From Candidatus Zipacnadia bacterium (GTDB lineage Bacteria > Armatimonadota > Zipacnadia > Zipacnadales > UBA5352), in the NCBI GenBank assembly GCA_029820045.1, contig JALGVE010000019.1, positions 1 through 45,874 on the forward strand: a DNA stretch of 45,874 nucleotides. Direction: 5' to 3'. A model generated the notes under the pieces. That model searched no databases and had not been told where the DNA came from. It was given only the letters and a program-made list of their open reading frames with translations. Shown here piece by piece: positions 33,105 through 40,104 of this stretch. Position numbers and translations under genes: made by a program. Positions within the stretch are counted from its first letter, which is position 1; every line of letters begins with the position of its first letter.

Positions 33105-36100
33105 TTACTTGAACACCATGTACCCGGTTACGAAGGTCCCGATCAGGCGCAGGACCCGCTCGAGGGTGGTCGCAGTGCGTATCTTGCGGAAGATATGCTT
33201 GGAGGGCACCAGAATTGCGTCACCGGGCCTGACCTCCAGGTTCGCCGTGTAGGGCTGCACCCGGCCGTTGGCGCGGATGATCACCAACCGCTGTATCCAG
33301 CCGTCGTCGGTGGCGCCTCCCGCCTCCTTCAGGTACTCGAGGGGCCGCTGGTCGGGAACGTAAGCGACCGCACCTGGCCTTACGACCGCGCCCAGGACGG
33401 TGACCGTGGTCGGCAAGGTCGGCACCACCACCACATCTCCCTCCATCAACGGGAAGTCAGCCTCCTGACCGTTGCTGGAGACCAGCGCCTCCCCGTCAAC
33501 GGGTACTGCGCGCACCCAGCCTGTAGTCGTCAGTTCGCGTGGAGGAATGACGACCGCGGTCGCGTCCTGGGAGGTAAACACGCGGGCGAGACCGCGGGTG
33601 ATGGACTCGCCCAGCGCTGAACTCTGCGCCGCTTTCTGCATCGTCTGCTGTTCCATCTCGCGGTTGAACATGGACATGACGTGCGCGAGGTCCTCGTCCT
33701 GCTCATCTCCAATGATGGCCTTGCGCAGGCGGTAAAGCACGATGCCGTTGGGGTTTGCGTCCGGAAGCAAGCCCTCGGCACGCTGGAGAAGCTTCCAGAT
33801 GGTGTCAGGCTCCTCAGCGGTCTCCCTGAGCGCGTAGGAACCCGGGCGCCCCACTCGTCCCTTAATGGTGACGGTCGGCGGCTTCGCGATGAGGTCGCCG
33901 GCGCCCAAGACCGCGATGTGATCATTATCGCCGAGCACGGGGTCCGGCTCGACCTCGAAGCCGTCCGCAGTGCGTCGCAGCTTGAGGTACTGAGGCTCAA
34001 CCGTGCCGCGGGCGCCGCCGGGCGTGTACTCCACGTCGTCCGCGGCCCTGTCAGAGAGCCCGCCGGCGGCGAGAATGGCGTCGGATACGCGCATGTGCTG
34101 GTAACGGTCGAACACGCCGGGGTTCTCGACGAAGCCGGCGATCTCCACCTGGCTGGGTGGGGCGACGTTGGCGCGGTCATAGACGACGAGAACATCGCCG
34201 CGCGAGAGTGCCAGGTCGGCCTCCGTCTCGCCGGCCAGCGCGGCGGCAAGGTTCAGTGACAGGACTTCGCGGCGCTGGTCAGAGCCTATGCGAAGGATGG
34301 TGGCCCGGTCTACATAGGCGTTCTCGGCGGGGCCGCCGGCCTGGCGGACCAGGTCTGAGACCTTCATGCCTTTCGTCCAGGCAACGATGGAGGGATACAA
34401 GACGGCGCCCTTGACCTCCACCTCCATGGGCGGCTCGACCCGGTCCTCGGAGTAGATGATGACGCGGTCACGCGGCCGGATCGTGAGGTTCTGGGCGCTA
34501 TCACCGGCGAGCGCCGCGGCCAGATCGAAGTTGGTGAGCTCGTAATCCAGCTCCTTGTTGAGCCGCCAGAGGGCCGCGGTCTCGGTGTGCGCGGACTCGT
34601 CAAGGCCCTGGGCGGCGCTGATGAGGTCGCTGATGGTCATGCCCTCGAACACCTGGTAAAAGCCTGGGCGGCGGACCGCGCCGGAAAGCTCCACCACGTT
34701 GTCGGGGTTCTCCAGCACCGGCTGCACCACGATCAGGTCGCCATCCTGGAGGGGCAGGCCCGCGCCCTCGACGCCCTTGCCGGGCACTTTGAGGTCCAGG
34801 ACCTGGCGCTGCGAGCGGTCGGTGACACGCCAGACCTGGATATTCTGGGCGTAGCCGGTGGGCGCAAGGCCGGCCGCCAGGTCCAGGGCCTCGGCAAGGG
34901 TCGTCGGACCGTCCAGCTCGTAACGCGCCGGACGGCGCACCTCGCCGGAGACGCCCACCATCGCCTGGACTGGCGGGATGAAGATCGTGTCCTCAGGCTC
35001 AAGCGCGACATCGCCGGCCTCATCGCCCTGGAGCAGGTAGTCGTAGAGGTCTATCACCAGCGGCTGCTCGCCCTTGCGCAGCAGCTTGATGCCCCGCAGC
35101 GCGCCGATGTCGGAGGGCCCGCCAGCGGCATAGAGGGCGGAGAAAAGCGTGGCCGCGCCGCTGAGGACATACTTGCCGGGCTTGCGCGCATCACCGGTGA
35201 CGCGGACCTCGATGACACGGGTGCGAGCGAGAGCGACGCTGATGGAGGCGCGGTCGAAGAAGCGGCGATAGCGGCGAGTGAGATCATCGCGCACCTGCGC
35301 CAGGCGCTGGCCGCCAACCGTGACCTCGCCCAGCAGGTTGAGGTAGACCTTGCCCTTGGCATCGAGGGCCACGACGGTGTTGATGTGCTCGATGGCGTCG
35401 GTCCAGACCCTGACCTCTATCTCATCGCCCGGGCCCAGGGTGTAAGTTGGAGGCACTGCTTGGGCGACTGTCGGTCGGCCCTCCTCTGGCGGAGCCTCGG
35501 AGGGCGGGGTGGGGAGGTTAGGACGCTCCGGAGCGGCGAAGATGTCAAGACCAAAGCGGGGAAGCTGGGCAAAACGCTCGGCGGCGGTCAGCTCAACCGT
35601 AGGGGTGACAATCTCCGGGGCGGATGGTGGCGGTGGGGCGGCGCTGACGCGGCCGACCTCCACGGCGCAGTCCGGGAAGATCAGCCGATACGCGGCAGCG
35701 ATATTGTGCTGAATGTCCTCCAGGCGTTGGCCCGCGACATGCAGCTCGCCCACGCGAGGCAAGGAGATGGCGCCTTGGGCGGAGACTATCGCCTGGGTGT
35801 TCGCGTGCTCCTCTTCGCCGGTGAAACAGCGTACCTGGAGCACGTCGCCGGGGTTGACGGTCCCACCTGCCGGCGTCTGCGGAGGGGCTGCTCCGGTGGC
35901 TCCCTCCCCCACCTTGGGCTTCTCCGGTCGGCTGACTGATAGGTTGACCGTGCAGCCGGGGTAGATTTGCTGGTAGCGGGTGCGCAACTCCTCTCGCAGC
36001 ATCTGAATACCGCGCCCGGCCATGGGGACGGCCCCCAGCCCGGGCAGCTCCATGGCGCCGTTGGGCAATACCGCGCCCTGCACGTGCACGTGCATCTCCT

Positions 36101-36254
36101 CATGGGTGAAGCAGCGCACGGCCACTTCGTCACCGGGCTGGATGATGCCTGTCGAGGCGGTTTCTAGCGGCGCCTGGGCGACCCCGGGAGTGACGCCGAG
36201 AATGAGCGTGGTCGCCACGAATGTAAGGACGAGCGTGGTCTTGCGCAAGGTCAT
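33105..36254 (-). CDS. Greatly expanded SLBB-family polysaccharide export protein (Wza-like)
   Basis: 1049 aa from ATG 36254 with GAGGTG upstream. Signal peptide (residues 1-28, ending GVAQAP). Three Poly_export-type domains: 37-110 (IIQPGDEVAVRCFTHEE), 132-203 (TVNPGDVLQVRCFTGEE) and 270-345 (TLGPGDEIEVRVWTDAI). Domains 1 and 2 each have a Cys pair (48/101, 143/196) absent from domain 3. Seven SLBB units start near 347, 433, 521, 612, 703, 795 and 951, each with a (V/I)xGxVxxPGxY turn. A short amphipathic or hydrophobic C-terminus follows (LERVLRLIGTFVTGYMVFK). Wza has one export and two SLBB domains, so this is an extended version: a periplasm-spanning channel for the polymer. No lipobox is seen. 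Confidence 0.87.
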   Translation of the reverse strand: MTLRKTTLVLTFVATTLILGVTPGVAQAPLETASTGIIQPGDEVAVRCFTHEEMHVHVQGAVLPNGAMELPGLGAVPMAGRGIQMLREELRTRYQQIYPGCTVNLSVSRPEKPKVGEGATGAAPPQTPAGGTVNPGDVLQVRCFTGEEEHANTQAIVSAQGAISLPRVGELHVAGQRLEDIQHNIAAAYRLIFPDCAVEVGRVSAAPPPPSAPEIVTPTVELTAAERFAQLPRFGLDIFAAPERPNLPTPPSEAPPEEGRPTVAQAVPPTYTLGPGDEIEVRVWTDAIEHINTVVALDAKGKVYLNLLGEVTVGGQRLAQVRDDLTRRYRRFFDRASISVALARTRVIEVRVTGDARKPGKYVLSGAATLFSALYAAGGPSDIGALRGIKLLRKGEQPLVIDLYDYLLQGDEAGDVALEPEDTIFIPPVQAMVGVSGEVRRPARYELDGPTTLAEALDLAAGLAPTGYAQNIQVWRVTDRSQRQVLDLKVPGKGVEGAGLPLQDGDLIVVQPVLENPDNVVELSGAVRRPGFYQVFEGMTISDLISAAQGLDESAHTETAALWRLNKELDYELTNFDLAAALAGDSAQNLTIRPRDRVIIYSEDRVEPPMEVEVKGAVLYPSIVAWTKGMKVSDLVRQAGGPAENAYVDRATILRIGSDQRREVLSLNLAAALAGETEADLALSRGDVLVVYDRANVAPPSQVEIAGFVENPGVFDRYQHMRVSDAILAAGGLSDRAADDVEYTPGGARGTVEPQYLKLRRTADGFEVEPDPVLGDNDHIAVLGAGDLIAKPPTVTIKGRVGRPGSYALRETAEEPDTIWKLLQRAEGLLPDANPNGIVLYRLRKAIIGDEQDEDLAHVMSMFNREMEQQTMQKAAQSSALGESITRGLARVFTSQDATAVVIPPRELTTTGWVRAVPVDGEALVSSNGQEADFPLMEGDVVVVPTLPTTVTVLGAVVRPGAVAYVPDQRPLEYLKEAGGATDDGWIQRLVIIRANGRVQPYTANLEVRPGDAILVPSKHIFRKIRTATTLERVLRLIGTFVTGYMVFK

Positions 36255-36306
36255 AAACACCTCAGGGCGCAGCAGAGGCTGGAGGCCGTCCTCTAGCGTC
36301 CATCGC

Positions 36307-36336
36307 ATTGTAGCAACTTGGTGCGGGGCTGGTCAA
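36307..36336 (-). promoter_or_regulatory. Sigma-70-type promoter of the exporter gene
   Basis: Minus strand TTGACC (36336-36331), 18-bp spacer, TACAAT (36312-36307); predicted transcription start about 46 nt before the ATG. Confidence 0.6.
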
Positions 36337-36362
36337 CAGCCGCAGCGCCTCGCGCGTCTCCC

Positions 36363-36710
36363 CTACTCCTCCCGCAGTGCGTCCGCGACGGCCCCGAGGT
36401 CCTCCAGGGCTGCGTCCAAGGCGTAGTTGGCGATGGCGGACTTGCTGGTCTTGACACCATGCTCTGTGAGCAGAAGGAAGCGGGCCTCCTCAAGACGGTA
36501 GAGAACGGAGCGGGTAAGATAGAGGGTGACGGGGTACTTCGGTTCGTCTTCGGTAGGCGGCGCCGGAGATGGCTGCGGCTCCTTGCGAGCACCTTGCTTC
36601 TTTAACGTTGTACCGGGTTGCCGTTTTAACGGCTTACCCTCATCCGGCTCCGGTTGGGCCGGTGCGTCGTCGAAGAAGACGTCCTCGGGTATCTCTGGCC
36701 TCTTACGCAC
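36363..36710 (-). CDS. Ribbon-helix-helix partner protein of ParA
   Basis: 115 aa. AGGAGGT is 7 nt before a GTG at 36710, which overlaps the parA stop codon region by 8 nt. An N-terminal half of about 50 residues is disordered, charged and proline-rich (DDAPAQPEPDEGKPLKRQPG). The C-terminal part PKYPVTLYLTRSVLYRLEEA begins a ribbon-helix-helix: a beta-strand VTLYL then two helices ending SKSAIANYALDAALEDL. This matches centromere-binding proteins of type Ib partition systems (ParG-like), with an N-terminal flexible tail that stimulates ParA. Small, cytosolic and probably dimeric. It would bind the repeats around 37.5-37.6 kb and repress its own promoter (inference). Confidence 0.75.
   Translation of the reverse strand: MRKRPEIPEDVFFDDAPAQPEPDEGKPLKRQPGTTLKKQGARKEPQPSPAPPTEDEPKYPVTLYLTRSVLYRLEEARFLLLTEHGVKTSKSAIANYALDAALEDLGAVADALREE
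36601..36633. repeat. Iteron-like sites inside the RHH gene
   Basis: TTTAACGTTGTACCGGG (36601-36617) repeats 16 of 17 bases of 37575-37591, and GCCGTTTTAACGGC (36620-36633) adds a second partly palindromic unit. Confidence 0.5.
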
Positions 36711-37455
36711 GCTTGAGGACCTCCTTGGCCAGCTCCCGGTACGCCTGGGCGGCCGGGCTGTGGGGTCTAAGGTGAATGAGCGGCTCCGCCGCGACGGTAG
36801 CATAGTCGAAAGCCACGGTGCGGGGAATGACAGCGTCGAAAACGAGATCGCCGAAGTGGTCGCTCAGGCGCTGCTTGACCTCCTGGGCGTGGCGTGTGCG
36901 AGCGTCATACATGGTGAGCAGCAGGCCCAGGACGCGCAGCTTCTGATTGCTGCGGTCCTGCACGCGCTCGACGGTGCGCAGTAGTTGGCGCAGGCCCTGC
37001 ATGGCAAGGTAGGAGGTCTGCACCGGGATCAGGACCTCGTCGGCGGCGGTGAGGGCGTTGATGGTCAGAAAGCCGAGGCTGGGGGGGGTGTCTATCAGCA
37101 CCACGGTGCGCTTAGCGAGCCCCTGGAGCTTCTGAGCGAGGCGCTGCTGGCGGGCATGGGCGGAACTCAGCTCAACCTCAGCGGCGGCGAGCGCAGATTC
37201 TGAGGGCACAACTGCCAGGTTGTCCCACCGCGTCATGAGCATAAGGTCCCGCAGTTGGATGTCCGGCGAGAGCAGCAGGTCGTGGGTGGATAGCTCCACC
37301 TCCTCGACACCGGCGATGGTGGTCAAGTTCGCCTGGGGATCAGCGTCCACCAGGAGGACGCTCTCCCCCACCTCGGCCAGCGCCGCGCCCAGGTTAAGGA
37401 CGCTGGCGGTCTTCCCCACGCCGCCCTTCTGATTCGCCACGGCGATGACGCGCAT
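36703..37455 (-). CDS. parA: ParA-family partition ATPase (small, type Ib-like)
   Basis: 250 aa with no N-terminal DNA-binding domain. Deviant Walker A: ANQKGGVGKTASVLNLGAAL; Walker A' VLLVDADPQANLTT; Walker B VVLIDTPPSLGFLTINAL. A later IPRTVAFDYATVAAEPLI segment is typical of ParA/Soj. It forms an ATP-driven gradient on nucleoid DNA that moves a centromere-bound partner. The start codon follows AGGTGG by 5 nt. It is the first gene of a two-gene operon with the RHH protein, under the promoter at 37517-37545. Confidence 0.88.
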   Translation of the reverse strand: MRVIAVANQKGGVGKTASVLNLGAALAEVGESVLLVDADPQANLTTIAGVEEVELSTHDLLLSPDIQLRDLMLMTRWDNLAVVPSESALAAAEVELSSAHARQQRLAQKLQGLAKRTVVLIDTPPSLGFLTINALTAADEVLIPVQTSYLAMQGLRQLLRTVERVQDRSNQKLRVLGLLLTMYDARTRHAQEVKQRLSDHFGDLVFDAVIPRTVAFDYATVAAEPLIHLRPHSPAAQAYRELAKEVLKRA

Positions 37456-37516
37456 CGGCCCACCTGCCTTTGTCAGTCCTCACGCGGAGTTGCTCCGCTT
37501 GGACGCTGCCAGCGTT

Positions 37517-37545
37517 ATCCTACCGGCTTAACGGCTTCCTGTCAA
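37517..37545 (-). promoter_or_regulatory. parA promoter with an operator-like spacer
   Basis: Minus strand perfect TTGACA (37545-37540), 17-bp spacer, TAGGAT (37522-37517). The spacer contains GCCGTTAAGCCGG, related to the repeats at 37571-37620, so binding there would block transcription. Confidence 0.6.
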
Positions 37546-37570
37546 CCCCGCTTGCAGTTCAAAGCCTGAG

Positions 37571-37620
37571 GCCGTTTAACGTTATACCGGGCCCATTAAG
37601 CCCGCTTAACGTTAAACGGC
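37571..37620. repeat. Candidate partition centromere (parS/parC-like inverted repeat)
   Basis: Left arm GCCGTTTAACGTTATACCGG and right arm ending GCTTAACGTTAAACGGC: 14 bp pair perfectly. Each arm holds the palindrome TAACGTTA (37577-37584 and 37607-37614), centres 30 bp apart. It lies 26 bp upstream of the parA -35. No T-run, so not an ordinary terminator. Confidence 0.55.
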
Positions 37621-37653
37621 TTTAGGGTATTGCCGACATGACGACTTGTGCTC

Positions 37654-37677
37654 ACAGAGACGGAGTATCTCAGAGAC
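37654..37677 (+). repeat. Repeat family D copy (degenerate)
   Basis: CAGAGACGGAGTATCTCAGA, overlapping the end of the permease gene. Confidence 0.35.
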
Positions 37678-38908
37678 GGCGCAGGGCGGCGGCCGGGTCG
37701 AGCGAGGCGGCGCGGCGGGCGGCGGCGAGGCCAGCCAGGCCGCCGATAGTGAGCGCGAGCAGGATGGCCAGGCCGAAGATGAGGGGGGAGGGCTGGATGG
37801 TGAGAGGGAGGGAGAGTGGGGGAGAGGTGGTGGAGCAGGGGGGGTAGGAGCTGAGGGCATCGGGCAACTGCAGCCGAGCGATGCTGCCGTAGACGTAGGC
37901 GACGATCCAGCCGCTTATAGAGCCGAACACTCCGCCCAGCAAGCCGCCGATGAGGGCCTCGAACAGAAACAGGCGCCCGACCTCGGCGTCCCGCCAGCCG
38001 AGGGCCTTCATGAGGCCGACCTCGTTCGTTCGGGAGGTCACGGAGCTTACAGCGCCCAGCAGCACGAGCAGGAGGACGAAGGCGAGTGCGATAACGGCGA
38101 CGCCTACCAGGGCAAGCTGGTTCACACGGGCGAGGGCTGCGGTCCCTGCGTCAACTTGGGTGGCGGTGGTTATGCTGACATTGGGGCCTATGAGTTGAGT
38201 GGCCATGTCGGTGACGGCCTGGGCATACCGAGTATGCTTGAGCGCCAGGAAGATGGTGTCTACGACCTCGCCTTGACCGAGCATCTGCTGGGCGATCTTG
38301 AGCGGGATGAAGGCCTCGGCGCTGGCGACGCGCGCGGTCTCCCCGAGGTCAACCGTGCCCACCACCTCGAACTCATGCACTGGCCCCAACGGAATCTTAT
38401 CACCGACCTGGGCGCCGATGGCCTCAGCGTAGTCTGTGGTGATTATGGTATGGTAGTCATCCGGCCCCACCAGGTAGCGCCCGTTGACGATCGCGCAGCA
38501 CTTTTCGTCCTCATGCCTCTCGGCGAGCCGCACGGGCCCAAGCTGCCTGATATCCGGGTCCATGCCGGTTACGACGGTGGGGTGGCCTTCGTGGAAGGCC
38601 CACAACTCCAGCACGCCGGAGGCCTGCTCTACACCGGGCTGGCTGGCCAGCTTCTCCACGACCTCGCTTGGGATGGCGGCCAGGTCCTTGGGTATTTTGA
38701 CGGGCGCGAAGGGGCAGGGCTTGACGCGCTTTTGCACTATCATATCGGCCCCGGCGGCGCCCAGGGAGTCCTGCACGGCCCCGCGCACGGACTCGGTGAT
38801 GGCGAGCACGGCCACGAGCAGGGCGACGCTGATGGCCACGCCCAGCACGTTCAGGGCGCTGCGGGTGCGACGGCGTATGAGTCCCTTCCAGGCATATCCC
38901 AGCAGCAT
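37670..38908 (-). CDS. FtsX/MacB-type ABC transporter permease, without an ATPase gene nearby
   Basis: 412 aa from ATG 38908 (GAGG 6 nt upstream). Architecture: a first membrane span (SALNVLGVAISVALLVAVLA), a periplasmic MacB_PCD-like domain of about 190 residues (ADMIVQKRVKPCPFAPVKIP), then three C-terminal spans of the FtsX core including TNEVGLMKALGWRDAEVGRL. Between spans 3 and 4 there is an unusual Pro/Ser/Thr/Leu stretch (YPPCSTTSPPLSLPLTIQPS). Family members act with a MacB/LolD-type ATPase in lipoprotein release, export or division signalling. No ATPase gene is adjacent, so the partner must be elsewhere or outside the operon. Confidence 0.83.
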   Translation of the reverse strand: MLLGYAWKGLIRRRTRSALNVLGVAISVALLVAVLAITESVRGAVQDSLGAAGADMIVQKRVKPCPFAPVKIPKDLAAIPSEVVEKLASQPGVEQASGVLELWAFHEGHPTVVTGMDPDIRQLGPVRLAERHEDEKCCAIVNGRYLVGPDDYHTIITTDYAEAIGAQVGDKIPLGPVHEFEVVGTVDLGETARVASAEAFIPLKIAQQMLGQGEVVDTIFLALKHTRYAQAVTDMATQLIGPNVSITTATQVDAGTAALARVNQLALVGVAVIALAFVLLLVLLGAVSSVTSRTNEVGLMKALGWRDAEVGRLFLFEALIGGLLGGVFGSISGWIVAYVYGSIARLQLPDALSSYPPCSTTSPPLSLPLTIQPSPLIFGLAILLALTIGGLAGLAAARRAASLDPAAALRRL

Positions 38909-39068
38909 AAGGAACCTCGCTGTTATCGTAGAGGCAGACGCCCTTGTCTGCTCAACTTGATGTCGTCGCCAGGCAGGGCGTTCCAGGCGGCTTCGTAACT
39001 CTTTACGCATAGTTCAACGCTGTCGCATGGTCTCCTTGTTCCCGGCGGCGGGCAAAGGGCAACTACTG

Positions 39069-39118
39069 CCTCACCCCCTGCCCCTCTCCCTCGCAACAAC
39101 GGCTTGGCAGAGGCGAGA
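39069..39118 (+). repeat. Repeat family C copy
   Basis: CCTCACCCCCTGCCCCTCTC ... GGCAGAGGCGAG; first of a duplicated module. Confidence 0.7.
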
Positions 39119-39125
39119 ACATGGA

Positions 39126-39149
39126 GGGGCCGGTCGCCTGACCGGCCCA
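39126..39149. repeat. GC hairpin, copy 1
   Basis: GGGCCGGTC/GACCGGCCC arms with loop GCCT, preceded by GGAG; the same hairpin recurs at 39279-39302. Confidence 0.6.
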
Positions 39150-39222
39150 TGTGTCAGGCCCTCGGGAAAGGAACCTCCGGTGCGGGCGCGAATGTTAACG
39201 TGTGCGGGATAGAAGGACGGCG

Positions 39223-39271
39223 CCTCACTCCGGCCCCTCTGCCTCGCAACGGCGGCTTGGGAGAGGGGAGA
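39223..39271 (+). repeat. Repeat family C copy
   Basis: CCTCACTCCGGCCCCTCTGC ... GGGAGAGGGGAG; second of a duplicated module. Confidence 0.7.
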
Positions 39272-39278
39272 GGATGGA

Positions 39279-39302
39279 GGGGCCGGTCGCCTGACCGGCC
39301 CA
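39279..39302. repeat. GC hairpin, copy 2
   Basis: Same stem-loop as at 39126-39149, both preceded by ATGGAGG. Confidence 0.6.
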
Positions 39303-39329
39303 CACGTATTGCCTATCCGAGGTGTAGCC

Positions 39330-39905
39330 ATGAGCAAGTGGAAGACGGCAATCGTTGTGATTGCGCTCCTGGCAGCGATTGCTCTGGTGAACTATGCTGT
39401 CAAGATGGACCCAAAGCAGCTCGCGGCCAGAGGTGTCGGCACGGATCATCATCACCATCATGAGGAGAACAAAGAAGAGGAGCCCAAGCCAGCCGAGAAA
39501 CTGGACGTCATCGGGCCGGAGGACGCGGCGGTCAAGCTCGATGTCTTCTACGAGGATGACAATGAGTGCATGTCAGAGTTTGAGCCGCTGATGAAGAAGA
39601 TCGCAGAGCAGTACGCGCCGAACGTACGGGTGGAGTTCAAGCCAACGCGCGTGGAAGAGAACCGCGAGCGTGCGGACGAGCTGCGGCTGGGCTGCGCCTC
39701 GGGCATATCCATCAATGGAGACGTGGTGAAGAGTGTGCCCGGCGTCGGCAAGCTAGGCCTGGTGGCCTTCCGCGGCCCACCGGGCCAGAAAGACTACGAC
39801 GAGACCATGCTGCGTAAAGCCATCGAGCACGAGCTGGAGACCAAGGGCGTCAAGTTCACGCCGCCTCCACCTGAAGAGCAGCCACCGACCGCCCACGAAC
39901 ACTAG
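39330..39905 (+). CDS. Membrane-anchored, His-rich protein, possibly thioredoxin-like
   Basis: 191 aa from ATG 39330 (GAGGTG 6 nt upstream). An N-terminal uncleaved-type anchor (KTAIVVIALLAAIALVNYAV) is followed by a His cluster (TDHHHHHEENKEEE) that could bind metal. Residues of about 60-165 suggest a thioredoxin-like fold: strand KLDVFYED then NECMSEFEPLMKKIAEQYAP, strand NVRVEFKP, and a later GCASGISINGDVVKSV. The position of a CxxC is taken by ECMSEF with one Cys, and a second Cys is at GCASG, so oxidoreductase chemistry would be atypical. Proline-rich tail ending AHEH. Function unknown; it faces the periplasm. Confidence 0.65.
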   Translation: MSKWKTAIVVIALLAAIALVNYAVKMDPKQLAARGVGTDHHHHHEENKEEEPKPAEKLDVIGPEDAAVKLDVFYEDDNECMSEFEPLMKKIAEQYAPNVRVEFKPTRVEENRERADELRLGCASGISINGDVVKSVPGVGKLGLVAFRGPPGQKDYDETMLRKAIEHELETKGVKFTPPPPEEQPPTAHEH

Positions 39906-39908
39906 CAC

Positions 39909-39964
39909 GACACGTGTCACCACGGAGACTCCCCGATAGGAGTGGCGACATTCCCATCGCCGAC
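39909..39964. repeat. Palindrome and degenerate family B hairpin
   Basis: GACACGTGTC (39909-39918) is a perfect 10-bp palindrome; GGCGACATTCCCATCGCC (about 39943-39960) is a degenerate B stem. Confidence 0.45.
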
Positions 39965-39994
39965 GGCTTCGGACCAGTGACGGCTCTTTCTTTT

Positions 39995-40043
39995 TCTCCC
40001 CTCTCCCAGGCCGCCGTTGCGAGGGAGAGGGGCCGGGGTGAGG
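39995..40043 (-). repeat. Repeat family C copy, inverted
   Basis: TCTCCCCTCTCCCAGGCCGC ... GAGGGAGAGGGGCCGGGGTG, upstream of the initiator gene. Confidence 0.7.
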
Positions 40044-40104
40044 CGGCTGTTGCCGTTTGCCGCCAGGGAGGAATTGGTGGCCCGCTGGAGAAACTCACTG
40101 AATA

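Larger units (their letters stand above)
38909..39329. other. Divergent intergenic region with duplicated hairpins
   Basis: 421 nt. Two tandem-like modules, each a family C repeat followed by a GGGCCGGTC/GACCGGCCC hairpin (39069-39153 and 39223-39302). No gene seen. Confidence 0.65.

Noticed and set aside
34587-35939. 450-residue open frame on the plus strand inside the exporter gene
   Set aside because: Antisense shadow of an unmistakable SLBB protein; no SD or domains.
37571-37620. Intrinsic terminator of the permease gene
   Set aside because: No T-run follows the stem on the minus strand, and the TAACGTTA palindromes recur in the parA promoter region and RHH gene, favouring a protein-binding site.
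37646-38998. 450-residue open frame opposite the permease gene
   Set aside because: Low-complexity Gly/Glu/His translation, antisense to an FtsX/MacB-type permease.
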